Shown here: piece by piece, positions 1 through 12,003 of the stretch
How positions within the stretch are numbered: the stretch's first letter is position 1
Layout: every line of letters begins with the position of its first letter
Assembly: GCA_013399875.1 (NCBI GenBank)
Contig: VXAZ01018984.1
Coordinates: forward strand, 1,082,460-1,146,459
Direction of reading: 5' to 3'
From: Gymnorhina tibicen
Lineage: Eukaryota > Chordata > Aves > Passeriformes > Artamidae
Length of the DNA stretch: 64,000 nucleotides
Notes under the pieces: model-generated
Told to the model about the DNA's origin: nothing
Databases searched by the model: none
Seen by the model: the letters and a program-made list of their open reading frames with translations, nothing else
Program-made: the position numbers and the translations under genes

Positions 1-1259
1 ATGAGATTGGAAACCAACTGCAGATGGCATAGAGACATGTTCATACTCTATGTCATACAATAAAGGGGGTCTTTTTTTCCTCTCGTTGGAATAAGTTCGT
101 GGACTTCTAGTACTTGCAAAACGAAATGAAACTATACCTGTATCCTACGAATATTTTCCCTTCAGCTTATGTCTCAGCACATAATGTCTGACTAAATGAT
201 CACACACTGTTGTTTTATGCTGACTTTATTCAGTCTAGAAGATGGACGGAGCTCATTTAAGGCATTGCTCTGTTCCTTCTCCACACTGCTACATTTAAAC
301 AGCTTCAAACCCTATTTATTGCAGGCTGTTTGAACTCTCTTCTAAAAAAAGCATCCTACATGGCCTTTTCTTAGATATTCACTCAGGAGTATCTGAATCA
401 TCCACAGACATTTCTAAGTTACCTTTACATGACCTTCATGTGATGAGGCAAATGTATTATTTCTATTTTATAAATGCGGAGGAGACAAAAGATGCTTGCC
501 TATCATCCCTACTAACTATGGGTGTCTATTTTGAAAGTATTAGGAGGTGACATTTTTCAGAGTATTAAGCATTCTGCAGATTTCTGAAAGAAAAGACAAA
601 CTGTTGGTTTTAGTTTGGGTCAGTTCTCATTTGCTTTGCCATTCAGCGCAGCAGACAGTTGTGTTTGTATAACTGGGTGTCAAGAAGGAGAGTCTAGAAG
701 TGGTGTGACAGGGCAGAAACTGCTTAAGTCAATATTGCAGCTGAAACCTCAGCAAATCTTACCTGACCATGAAATCTGGTGAAAATAATTATGGAACTAA
801 TCACAGTTTGAGAAACCTTTGTATCAAATTAGGTACCCCCCGAAAATATAGATTGGCTAATGAGTAATTAGCATGGAGTTAGAGGGCAGTCCTGTAGCAG
901 GGATGAAATCCATCTTTCCAGGAAAAGTTGAGTTTAAAGCAAAAATCTTTTATCTTTAAAATACATTGAAAAATAACCTAACCACTCTCTTGGTGGAAAT
1001 GAGATATGAAACTGTTTTTCATTGTTTAATGGGGTCCCGATGTGCTAAAGGCAGAGGGGCCTTGATATGGATTTCCCAGTCTTTCCATGACACAAATAAA
1101 TGGACTCTGGATTTTCAATATTATTTGTTTTTTGTTAACATGAAGGTACAGGTTTGTTTAGCTATGCCCAGTCTGATTATTTGGCATTCCATGAAGTGAT
1201 AGGGAAAGAGGAGTTTGCTCTGGAGACCAATGTGAAAAGAAAGTGCATTACCAAAAAAT

Positions 1260-1312
1260 TCACACACACACACACATATATATATATACGTATATGTATA
1301 TACACACATACA
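1260..1312. repeat. Compound CA/TA microsatellite
   Basis: An alternating purine-pyrimidine run, (CA)n followed by (TA)n and mixed TG/TA steps. It is a simple dinucleotide repeat and likely polymorphic. Confidence 0.95.
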
Positions 1313-3711
1313 TTATATTGCTGAAGATTTTAAAGTCATATTTCCTCTTAGATACGAATTTCTCTTAAACTAAGCTGAAGTATTCAATATATTTTTACCC
1401 TAATGGTAAATATACAAGAAAACATATGTAAATATGGCTAGGTAGATTATTTATTTTTTCTTACAGAGTATGTGAGGCTGGTTTGTTTTGATGGAATAAG
1501 GTGGGAAAGAATTCATTGCATGTTTTTAAAACCAGAAATGCCTTTTAAATATGAGTGGATGGTTGTTTTGAAGTAGCCTATGTAAAGGATTTTGATTTTT
1601 CCAAGAAAAATGTGGAATTTATCACTCAGAATAAGTAATGTGCAACAGGGCAAAAGAGGGTACTCTGAGACTTACGCTGTCAGTGACATGTTTTCCTGGG
1701 TGAAATCTGGTTTTATTGCGTAGAAGTAGTCAGTAGGCTTCTGTTAACAGCCACAAGCACTGCCAGAACAAGGAACTGAAAAAAGACAATGAATCTGCCA
1801 GACCCTGCCTACAAAGGTGAATGCTCCACCAGAAATCACATTACCCTGGAATTCCTGATCGTTTCAGACTTGCAGTTTTGTTGCAAAACTCTTCACTTGC
1901 AGCAGTTAAGAGGTCAGAACTATTGTAAAAGTTCCAAGGTCTGCTTCTGTCACGTAAGAAAATATCTATGGCAGTGACTTGCCAGCAGTTTTTTTTTCTG
2001 GGACCTCATAAAATCTTCCATTGAGGGTACATTTTCCTGGATAGCAAATTTCAGGTGAGTGACAGGAAGCCAAGACTTGCCTTAATTACCCTTTGTGGTC
2101 CCTTAGAAATATTCCATAGACCAAAGGCATCTGCAAACCACAGGTTGAGAACCACTGATTTAAGGAGGTGGCAGTAGTTAATTGTTCATGTGTCATTGTT
2201 AGAATGAGCATCAATTCAGTCTGGGGATGAACTGTCTTTCTGCTGTGACTGGTGATTATGGTTTTGTAGTGGTATAATTGCTAGTCTAATAGAGGTAACT
2301 GAGGTTAACAACAGAGATAAGTAAATATCATCGAATTATTTCCTGCCTTTAATCCTGGTGAGATGGAAAATATATTTACAAATCCCAACAAACCTCCAAA
2401 TTTATTATGCCCTGAAGGGAGGTGTTTGAGCTTTACTATTATGAGGCAGATTGCATGCCAGATAAGCCCTAGTAAACATAATTTTCAGGTGATAGTTTGC
2501 TTTCAGAGGATTATCCCATTAAAACTTGTGCAGGGTTTTGGAGCAGAGCTGTAGGAGCTTTTATTAACTGTCATAATTCTAAAGATTTTACTTGTTGATA
2601 CTGAATGTGGACGTGTATGACATAATTGCTTTGGCTGGTTGAAAAATAGTGCCTATTGTAAATTGTGAATGAGTCTGTGGTCTGCAAAAACAGCTGTAAT
2701 AAATTCTAAGGTATGTGTTGTGCACACTCATTTCCAAAAAAAATTTGAGTTGTTTCAGCTCAGAAGCTGGTTTTGGAAAAAAAGAAAAGCCTTTGAAAAA
2801 ACAGGCCTTTTCTGTTACCAAATAAAAATGAGTTTATGAAATTGGAGAGGAGTATGTGGTTATGTTTGATACCTTTGTTGCCATAGCAAGCGTTGAGAGT
2901 GATTAAAAAATAAAAAGAAGAAGAGCAGGTAGCTATAAGTACCTAGGAGTTACCTCCCTAACTTCAGGTTTCCTGCTCACATATGTGACACACTGGCAGT
3001 GCCTCTGGGCACAGGCTAAATTCTGATTTGGTTGGGAAACGTAATCCTGGATCTTGGAAACCAACAGAATGGAGGAGAGCGTTGTGCCATCCCCCTTGGT
3101 TAGACAGTCACTGTCCCAGGCACTGTGTAAGAAGTGGATTCAGTTTGATTAGTACAGCACAAGAAAGAAATCCACTTGCAGGTGAATATTTCCAGCATTT
3201 GTGCCGATGCTTGATGCTACAGCAAGAGGAGGTGGTTGTCACGTCTGCAGGGATGTAGGGATGAGCCTCAGATCCTAGGAAAGCTGCGGAGCACCCAGTC
3301 CCTTGGCAGCAGTTACGGCCGTGCTTCTCCAGACATTGTGGAGGATAATCAAAACAATGGTGGCATGTAATTGACTCAGAAGCATTTCATTATTTACATG
3401 GCTGTGGAATGACCAAATCCAACTGGTATGCAGGTGGTGATCTGGTAGTTTTGAAGCAGATGCAGTTTTATAATGCAGGTTTCAGTTCATATACGGGAAT
3501 GACTTAAAACAGCTATATTTTTTTCCTAGCAAGCTATAAATGAGTCCTTGGTTTGCAGTTGTATTCAATTATTTTAAACCTATTTACAATGTATTCTATT
3601 GTAAAGCCATGACCTTTGATCTCCAGAATGGTTGCATGTCTTTTGTGGGAAGCAGGAAGTCTTGGGGCAAGTGACACTTGCAGTGCAGTTTATTTTACTT
3701 AGACTTTGATT

Positions 3712-3728
3712 CCCCCCCCCTCCCCCCC
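3712..3728. repeat. C-rich homopolymer run
   Basis: Nine C, one T and seven C in a row. Simple sequence, also a possible source of length errors in assembly. Confidence 0.9.
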
Positions 3729-6700
3729 TGTTTCTAGAACTGAAGACAAATTTCTGTTTCTATTGGATTATAAACAGGTTCTGGATAGCTTCAGCTGCTG
3801 CATAGTGCAGTGATATTTTAATTTGCTGGGTAGACATGTTTACTGTGTACTGTGTAGTTTATGAGTGTTACCATAAATGAGGTAATCTTGCATCTTGGTT
3901 TCCATGTGTGAAACATTACATGAGCTAATGCAGCTGCGCCACTGCTTGCTGGGTATTAGCAGACTTTATTTGGACGTAAAGTTTATGCTGAACTACTTTA
4001 AATATTTGTGCTAAAACTGGTAGTGCTGCTTTTTTGATGTGTTTTATATGACACTGACAGATGCCAAGTTTCACAAAGCAATGTAAGAATATACATTCTG
4101 CTTTGTGCCCTGTTGTTCTCAATAATGGAAATTCCAGAGTGAAATAATATTAATGACAAAATTTTTAATTTATGTTCAGTTAGTGTTTCAGGGACTGGTT
4201 TATATTAAGTATACAGAGGAACAGTAGCTTCCTAGCATACTGTAGCAGTCCTAAAAACACACACATTCTCTCCAAAGTCTGGATTTGGAATTTGAAGTGA
4301 CACGTGTGAGAAAACAGACAGTTGATTTCTGCTCTGTGTTTGAAGGAATACGTAAAGATTTTTCCATAGTTTAGTTTTACCTACCAAAATCCTTGAATCC
4401 TCATGTTTTAAAAAAGTCTATGCTTTTAGCATCTAGGGCTGTAGTCTTTTTGCTTAATTAAAAATATTGCACATTTTCAGTTTATGTAGCTATTTAGGAA
4501 GGTGTAATACACAGTAAGCTATAAAATATGTCAGTGTATTTTGCTGACTGTCGTATTAACACTTCTTGGTCTGAATTTAATTTATGTTCTTCTTGATAAG
4601 TCAGAATAAGGGACATCTGTGAAGCACATTTAAAAAGACACTAAAATTATTTTGCATGATTAAGTACTTAAAAATAAATACTAAAGAAACAGGTATATAT
4701 ATTTTCATAAGCCACATTAAAAGGGCCTCGTCCTGCTGAGGATGTGTTCTGAAGATCTCTAGCACTACCTCGTGCTTTTCTCAGAATAGAATTGGAAATT
4801 ACTGTGACATGGAAGTTCATCTTTAAAGCACTTAGCTTTAAGTAACCAGTTGCTGCTTTCCTCCTTATGTGTGTCCTTTGCTTCTTACTCTTCATCCCTT
4901 GTATGTAATTTCAGCTTCTCCCAGATATTCCTTCCTTGTGACACTGTGAAGCAGCTCCACCAGTGAACTGGCTGGTGTGCATATGCTGCCTCAGCAGATC
5001 CAGTGACATGGATATTATAGATATTTTTTAACTTGTGTTATGAATATTATGGATATTCTTGATTGTGTGTAAATTATACTTTAGTTTCCTACACTAATTT
5101 TGCTCCTTATATGTATTAGTCATTAACAAGTGTCTAATCAGAGGAACACAGAGTCATTTTGCATAGTCAGAAACAAAATTACTGTATGGCATGGTTTTGA
5201 CTTTGTTTTGCCAAAATTAGGAATTTTCTAAAGGAGAAGTCTTTGGGATTTAGGTATTAAAAAAGTAGAAGCTTGCCATACATATGGAATTAATGAAGTC
5301 CTTTATAAAAGAAACAAGTTTTTGAAATCTTACTATTGTTAATATTTGCATTTAATACCCGTGTGTGCAGAGATTAACGTAAGGCTCAATGTAAACCTAG
5401 TTGCTTGTTTTCATATTTTTATGAATTATGTGCTTTTTACCAGCTGTATTAAATAGTTTGTTTCCCTTGAGTGGAACAGCAGCTGTAAGGCCTTTGAAAA
5501 TATTCATTAGTGTGCGTCTCACTCAATATAATGTGAACCCCCCACTGTTTTATGTAGAAGGATCTTTAGGTTATATAGTGAAGTTAGTCTACAATCCGTT
5601 TTTACTTGCAGTTTCCAGTAAACTTTTTCTTTAAGGTTTTTGCATTTTGCCATAGTTTGTGTTTTTCTTTAAGCTGTTGCCCTTGAGATTGTTAGTTTGC
5701 TGAAGTTTAAGCTTTTATTGTTTATCAGTTTCCTAATTAAACAGTTTTCTAAATCTGTGGATAGATGGTTGAAAATGTGACCTCTCAAGTTTCAAATCTA
5801 CCTAGGCAATTAAAAATCACACAGTATTTTGAGGCCCAAAATTTTTGGTAATGATTTTCACCTCTTAACTCTTGCATAACTGGAAAGAATGAATTGTGGC
5901 TTTCAGGGGCTGGCAGTGTAGGCCCTCTCCTTCCTCCTCTTGGTTTCCTTGTGCAGTCTTGCTGGAAGAGGGAGGGTCTTTCTTCTTTTCCTCCCTCTCC
6001 CCAGCTCTTGACATTGCAGGTGCTGGTCAGACAGGATTTGTGCCTGGCAGGCACTACCACGTTCTGCTGAATTTCCATGGTTTGGCAGTCACCACTGCTC
6101 TCTGGGAAAATTCCTAATCTTCTCCCCATTTGAAGGTTTTTAACTGGGTGCTTGAGCATTGCCCACACAAGTTTTGTGCAGAACTAAATACTAAGTGTTA
6201 CACTCTAATGTTATTGTCTAGTGGCAATGAAGTGGCTGGGAAACAAACACCAAAACACAAGGCAGCTGATGAAATTTCTGTCCATAGAAGAGTCACAAGC
6301 TTTTAAGAAATCTCTTTTCTACAAGCACCTTTATTTTTCCTTTTGTGCATAGAGTGTGATACTGAATTTCTCACACATATCCATGGCCCAGGACCAATAA
6401 GGTAATTGTAATACTTAAAAATTAACAACAATTAAGAAGTTGATTTTAAGAACCTTTTGCATTTTAGTATTTTTAACCCTCCAATGTCCCGAAAAATATT
6501 TTGCCAACATCTTAACTTTCAGCAGAAACAAATATGGTTATGTAAATTATGAAGCCATGCAATTTTAATTGTCATCATGTCATGATAATAATGTTATTTC
6601 CCATATATATACACTTTCATTTTTGCAGGTAAAGGGTTTTTGTCTTCTTCTCTATCTCTGTCTGTGTGCACACACTAAGCTGGACATTTTTCTTGTGAGT

Positions 6701-9480
6701 TTTTAGTATTGCCAATAATCATACACTAAAAATTTCATTTCGGCTCACAACAATAGGGCTTTTCATAGGTAATTTGAAGGATAAATCAGTAATTATGCAT
6801 TTAATTGGCTAATAAATCATAGCACATTTCCCTTGTTTTCTGTAGTGCTATGCTAAATCTTTATAATGTGGCCTGGTGTATTTTTATATAGAAGAAAACT
6901 AAAGAGCTTGTTTAGTGTATGTACAGTGCAGAAGGGATATAAATATGTAAGGCCCTCTAAGGTGTTTACTATGTTATATGAGAAGTCCCTGTGATTACCT
7001 GCTTAGGGATTTTATGAATGTACATTTCAAAGGATGTATTGAAGTTTTAGATTTTGCCACTATATCATGTATATATTTAGTGTGTAAATAGCAGCAGGGG
7101 AGCTTGCTCAAGCTAAAACAAATTTATAAAAAATGCTGCAGTAGAACTTTTTGAAATCTTTGCCCTTGTGATTCTGATTGTTGGAGTATCAATTCTCAGA
7201 CTTTTACAATTTTGTTAATTTTCAGAGTTGTGATTTTTTTTTTAAGTGGTGAATGGGGATTTATTTAAACACTTCAAAATTTGAGAAAGATTTGAGGTAG
7301 CAGAATCTCTGGATGTCATTTCCATCAACACTGCAGGTTATGATATTTCATTTCCTTATGAGAAAAGGTGTGCGATCATTTGGTATGTTAGTCCTCATTT
7401 AGAGGATGAATTTTTCCAAAAATATTTAATGAATGAAATAACATCAACATTGCCACAATTGAATGATAAATAAAGGCCAGGTTAAATACAAAAGAATGAA
7501 ATGTAGTCTATGTCACTTTTTGCCTGCGGAAAAGCACTGGCTGTTTTATTGTTTGTCGTCATGAGAGAAAACTGGAGAGGATGGTTGTTACAATAAAAGT
7601 TGGGATTAACATAACTGATTCACAAGAATTTAAGGCATGAATGACATTGAATTTTGTACCCAGCAAATTCTGTCATCTCAGTTGCAAGGCCAGTACATAA
7701 AGTCACCAGAAGGTATTGTCTAAAAGTTTTCTGAGTAAGATGGAATTTTTACGTGTGTGTATTTCCATGTCACCTGATTCCTGGAACAGACTCAGTATTG
7801 CAATAATAGAAGTTTGTTCTGAGAGACAAAGGAATAGTTTTTTTTAATCTAAAACTTCACAATTACTGTGTTATAAAACAATTTACAACATTTTCTAAGT
7901 GAAGTGACAATAGCAAGATTTATATTAATACAGAACAATGTTTCCAATAAGATTTTAGTATGTGTGCAAGCAAACTAAGTATTAGTAGGGCATACTATAC
8001 TATTACATTTTATAAAAACAAAAAAATGCACCTGCATGTGGTGGCTGCATAAAAGCCCATTATTTTGATGTTTTGTTTAATTATAAAATGTCCACTTGAA
8101 TTTACTTACATCCTGGGGAAAAAAACAAATCAAGGTGTTTAGAGAATTGAGAACATTGTAAGATGAAGGATCAACAAATGGCTTCTAGCACAACATTAAT
8201 AAACAATTGGGATATTCTGCATTAAGGTTGGTGCACTGAACTTAAAGTGCTCAGCTATCCTCTGTGCCACTCCCCAGATTAAATACAGCAAAAACTCAAT
8301 GGGACCACGCAGAGAAGTTCATTTTACTTTGGACTGTTTTGTAGCAAGCAAGCACACCCTGTCTAATCCTTGTGTGGCAAGAATTCTCTTACAGCTTGTC
8401 ACAGAATGAAAGTTTTCAAATGTGACTATTTCCAATTATCCCCGGTATTTCTTGTACCAATAATGACATAGAGAATAAGTTCTTTCCAAGGAGCTCTAGG
8501 TATTTTTTCTTTGATTCTCACAGTTGTCTTCATCATTTATTTCAAACCCCAGTTGGAAGGCAGACACGGAACGGAATCTGGAATTGAAACCCAAACATTT
8601 GATTATACAAAATGGTAACTTCCTGAACCTTCTTCCACAGAAGGGAAACAATTTCCCCACATTCACTTATCACATACATCATTATGGAAATGTGCTGTGT
8701 GGCTTCAGTAATTTACGAGTGTGGGGCAAAAGAAGAGATTTCTATTCAGAAACACAGTCCACTGCAGCCATACCCCTCCTAATGAACAGTTTGATGAATA
8801 ACTGTTACCCATTTGCCCACTATACCAGTCCTGAAATTGTCCCATCGCCACCAATTTATTTTCCATGGGCATCATATTATATTGTGTTGTATTCTGTTAC
8901 AGCGCGATGGAAGAGAAGTGTGAAGAGGGTGGGAGTCAATCATTAAGATACACGCTTAAGCAAAGGTTGTGTCTGCTCTTTGGCAAGAGTGCAGTAACGT
9001 TTATACAGTGTACGTCTACATTTGCCTTGTATTTCTGGTTCCTTTTCTTCACTCATGAGTTAGAAGTTCTTGGCAAAGCTGCATATACACAATAAACCTC
9101 ACTGCAAAGATGGGTCCCTAAGTGAGAGGGAGAGAGGAGAAAATGATTTAATGCAATAATGATTTTAGCTATACACAGGCATCCCTTTTTTGTCTCGATT
9201 TGTTAAATTACCTGACGTCTCCATGTGTAATTTAAACAAAATTTTGTTCTCTAGTCTTTCTTCCTTTTGAGCTATCTTCTCAAGGAGAAGGATGATGAAT
9301 GGAAACATAAACATAGCATGAGAATGTGAACTAGTTCCCAAACATTTCAGTGGTTTTTATAAACAACTGGTCATTGTTACCTTTTGCTGGATTACAGTTT
9401 CCTTTAGAACAACAGTGCTCTTCAGCTACATTACAAAGTTGATTCTAAATGTTTTTGCATAGTTGCTTAAAGGCTTTAAT

Positions 9481-9518
9481 GTTTAAATAATGGTTATGTA
9501 ATTATACATTATTTAAAC
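9481..9518. repeat. Perfect 12-bp inverted repeat with 14-nt loop
   Basis: GTTTAAATAATG (9481-9492) and CATTATTTAAAC (9507-9518) are exact reverse complements separated by 14 nt. A second short inverted repeat, CTAGC/GCTAG, follows at 9521-9537. The stem is A+T-rich, so a structured RNA is not strongly implied. Confidence 0.9.
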
Positions 9519-10733
9519 AACTAGCTTTTAAGGCTAGCAATAAGCTCACATTTTATACACATACTACCAAAAAATGATAATGAAACTGCATTTTAAAGAT
9601 ACGAAGTGACCTTAGAGTGAGCAATCATAGTTTATGGACATTTGTTTCGATTTTAAAATTTGATTTTGAACATGCTTGTTTTCATTTATAACATGACTAG
9701 TCATTCCTGCCGTTCTCCTGGGCTGGCCTTTGAACACAGGCATGGGCAGCAGCAAGTTTTTCACCTTCTGAATCCCATTTTCAGGATTCCCGGTGCGCTG
9801 CGTGCCCTCTTCTCTACGATAGCAAGTGCCAGCTTGTGTCTCGCTGTTCTACACAGACACAAAGTGTTGTCTGAGGTTTGAGCTGAGTGCCTTGGAGGGG
9901 CAGGTTTAACATCACAGCGTTGTTAGTTGTCCCCTAAGACATCGTGGCAGCTGTTGATTTATATTTTGAAACAATAAAGATAACAGCAATTGACACCAAA
10001 AATTAAGGTAATGCTTAGTATTTCAACTTTATAAGTGTCATATTTTGGGTCCACTATTTCTGCTTAAGCTATGATTTGTTTACCTTTCTAAAATAAGACA
10101 ATTGCATTTGTAATCTTCTCGTATGGCATTCATAGAGTGATGAAATTAGGAATTTTTTAGATGTGTAGCCATTTAATACAGTAGTAGAAAGTCTAAGGAT
10201 AAAAAAGTTAAATACATTTTGTCTATTTTATAGAAGCATTTTAGAAATCGTGTTTTATAGCTGCACCGTTTTCATTTTAGACACTACATCTTTAATGACT
10301 TTCTAATTTATACAATTTTTGTTTCATTGTCAAAACATTTAATTATATCATGTCTTGAAGGTGTAAAGCTGTCAAATAAATCAGAGGCGCGGTATAAACA
10401 TTTGGTGAATTGCTTTTGCTACCATACTGTAGTTGTTACTGGGCATTTAGTGGAACTTTTTTAAAGCATTTACTCAGCAGGTACAGGACAGCACTGGCAC
10501 AATGAATTGCTGATTGCTTGTAAAACAGCAGGTAGTAATGCCCTCACTCTTTGAAACTGTGCTTTGTAAAATCAGAGTGGCGAGATAGCGTGGCAGAGAG
10601 AGCCAGCGCACAGCGAATGTGTTTCCTGCCTAAGGGCTGCTGGGGATTGCCAATCCTATTTCCCCCTCCACCCTCCCCCCCAAAAAAAGTGTAATTGTTG
10701 CTGTTTTCCACAGTGCAAAAGATAAAGTTCCCA

Positions 10734-10747
10734 CCACTAGAGGGAAG
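10734..10747 (+). promoter_or_regulatory. CTCF-like site
   Basis: CCACTAGAGGGAAG matches 13 of 14 positions of the vertebrate CTCF core CCASYAGRKGGCRS; the one mismatch is A for C at position 12. It lies about 400 bp before the densest part of the CpG island. Confidence 0.45.
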
Positions 10748-10763
10748 GGAACGTGTTCGGGCT

Positions 10764-10771
10764 TTATAAAA
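10764..10771 (+). promoter_or_regulatory. TATA-like element
   Basis: TTATAAAA within GGGCTTTATAAAATTTGG, 17 bp after the CTCF-like site and upstream of the CpG island. TATA-like words are frequent in A+T-rich DNA, so only the position gives it weight. Confidence 0.2.
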
Positions 10772-11645
10772 TTTGGCAACGAAAATGGAAAGGTTGCTTC
10801 TCTTGATGAAGGCCTTAATAGCTGTATTTAAATAAAATGAAATTTAAAAATCCCAACCAAGCAAAAGGACAAAAATAATCAGACCAACAGCTTGCAGGTG
10901 CCTTTAAAATGTTTAACCTCCTTCTGAAAAGAGACGAGCCTTCTCTTTTTTGACCAATATTTTGTCGTGGTGTCAGTACAAAGTGCAGGCTGCCCAGAGC
11001 CGCGTTTGGATGAAGTAAATTAGTTCTACTTTGAAGCTTTTCTTCTCTGCCCCTTTGAGAGTGAATGGGGAGGCCCTGGGCCGAGAGCTGCTTTTCATTA
11101 GTGCCCCCACGTACCTATTTGAAAGGCAGAGCTCTCCCAGCACACACAAACACGGCGCTAAAGGAAAGCCTCCCCTGCCCGGCCGCAGGCCCGTCGGCTG
11201 CACGGCTCCTCGCCTCTCTTTCCAGTCAGGTGCTTCCCAATCGGAGTTAATTACTGCGGTCATTTATCGCCATCACCCTCTCGCCGTCGCGGGGTGGCAC
11301 CGTTTGAAGCGGGCCAGGTTTGAAAGCCGCCGCGGGGTCCCCGGGAGCGCCTCATTAGCGCCGGGGCTGCTCCCCCGCCACGTCCCCGCACCCAGCGCCC
11401 CTTAACCCCTCCCTGGCCGGGAGCGGGGCTCGGAGCCGCCGGGGCCTCCCCGGCAGCGGCGCTTTGCCGGCGGCGGCTCCGCTGGAGCGCTCAGGGGGAG
11501 GCATCCCCAGCTGCCCGCCCGCCAGCTCCCGATGTTTCTAAACGCTGCAAAAAAGGGTTTTTTGCTGTTTGGCGCATACCTGGGGTAATTAAAGGGTAGA
11601 ATTGAAAATGCAGAGTTGGTTTCCCGTATGCTCTGCAGGGCAAAG

Positions 11646-11788
11646 CTGAGGTGACAGAGGTTGGTACCTGTGGCACTGAGGTGACAGAGGTTGGAAGGAG
11701 GTGCTGCAAACCTGAGGGGACAGAGGCTGGAGGAGGTAGCTGTGGTGGCACTGAGGTGACAGAGGTTGGAAGGAGGTACCCGCAGCAG
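11646..11788. repeat. Minisatellite, four units of 30-39 bp
   Basis: Units begin with CTGAGGTGACAGAGGTTGG (third copy CTGAGGGGACAGAGGCTGG) at 11646, 11676, 11712 and 11751. The 19-bp core is nearly identical while the tail varies in length. It directly follows the CpG island. Confidence 0.9.
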
Positions 11789-11864
11789 TAAGTGCCCCGT
11801 GGTGTGAAGGTGGTGATACTGTATAGCTATGGGATCCTTCCACTTTCCTGGCTAAAGTCACAGT

Positions 11865-12003
11865 TTCAGGGAACATTCTGAGTTGGAAGGGCCCCAGAAG
11901 GATTACCGAGCCCAAGTCTTGAGTAAATGGCCACAGGGTCCCTTACAGTTCTGATGAGACAAGGACCTGGTGGTGTCCTTGTGCTTAGCATCCTCTGGGT
12001 AAG
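11865..12003 (-). mobile_element. CR1 LINE 3' fragment (avian type)
   Basis: GAGTTGGAAGGGCCCCAGAA at 11879 followed by a GATTACCGAGCCCAAGTCTT-like segment and TGGTGGTGTCCTTGTGCTTA resembles the complement of the avian CR1 3' end (the usual TTGGAAGGGACC...ATCGAGTCCAA motif). The element is therefore on the minus strand, 5'-truncated, and about 140 bp long. Ends are approximate. Confidence 0.7.

Larger units (their letters stand above)
10560..11560. promoter_or_regulatory. Orphan CpG island inside an LRBA intron
   Basis: From about 11150 to 11560 I count roughly 45 CpG in about 410 bp, near the number expected from its high G+C, whereas the surrounding intron is almost free of CpG. CpG density begins to rise at about 10575. 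Inside it are TTAATTA at 11247-11253 and CATTAGCG near 11352, i.e. homeodomain words in unmethylated-type sequence. No LRBA exon lies near. It could be the promoter of an unannotated transcript or a Polycomb-type developmental regulatory island linked to MAB21L2. Open frames of 60-124 codons in it are what G+C-rich sequence produces by chance. Confidence 0.75.

Noticed and set aside
8524..8946. 140-codon plus-strand open frame
   Set aside because: No recognisable domain, no splice phase match to LRBA and composition typical of translated intron. The stretch may be conserved non-coding DNA.
11031..11405. 124-codon and 96-codon open frames on both strands in the CpG island
   Set aside because: G+C-rich sequence has few stops; the frames overlap each other and show no protein family.
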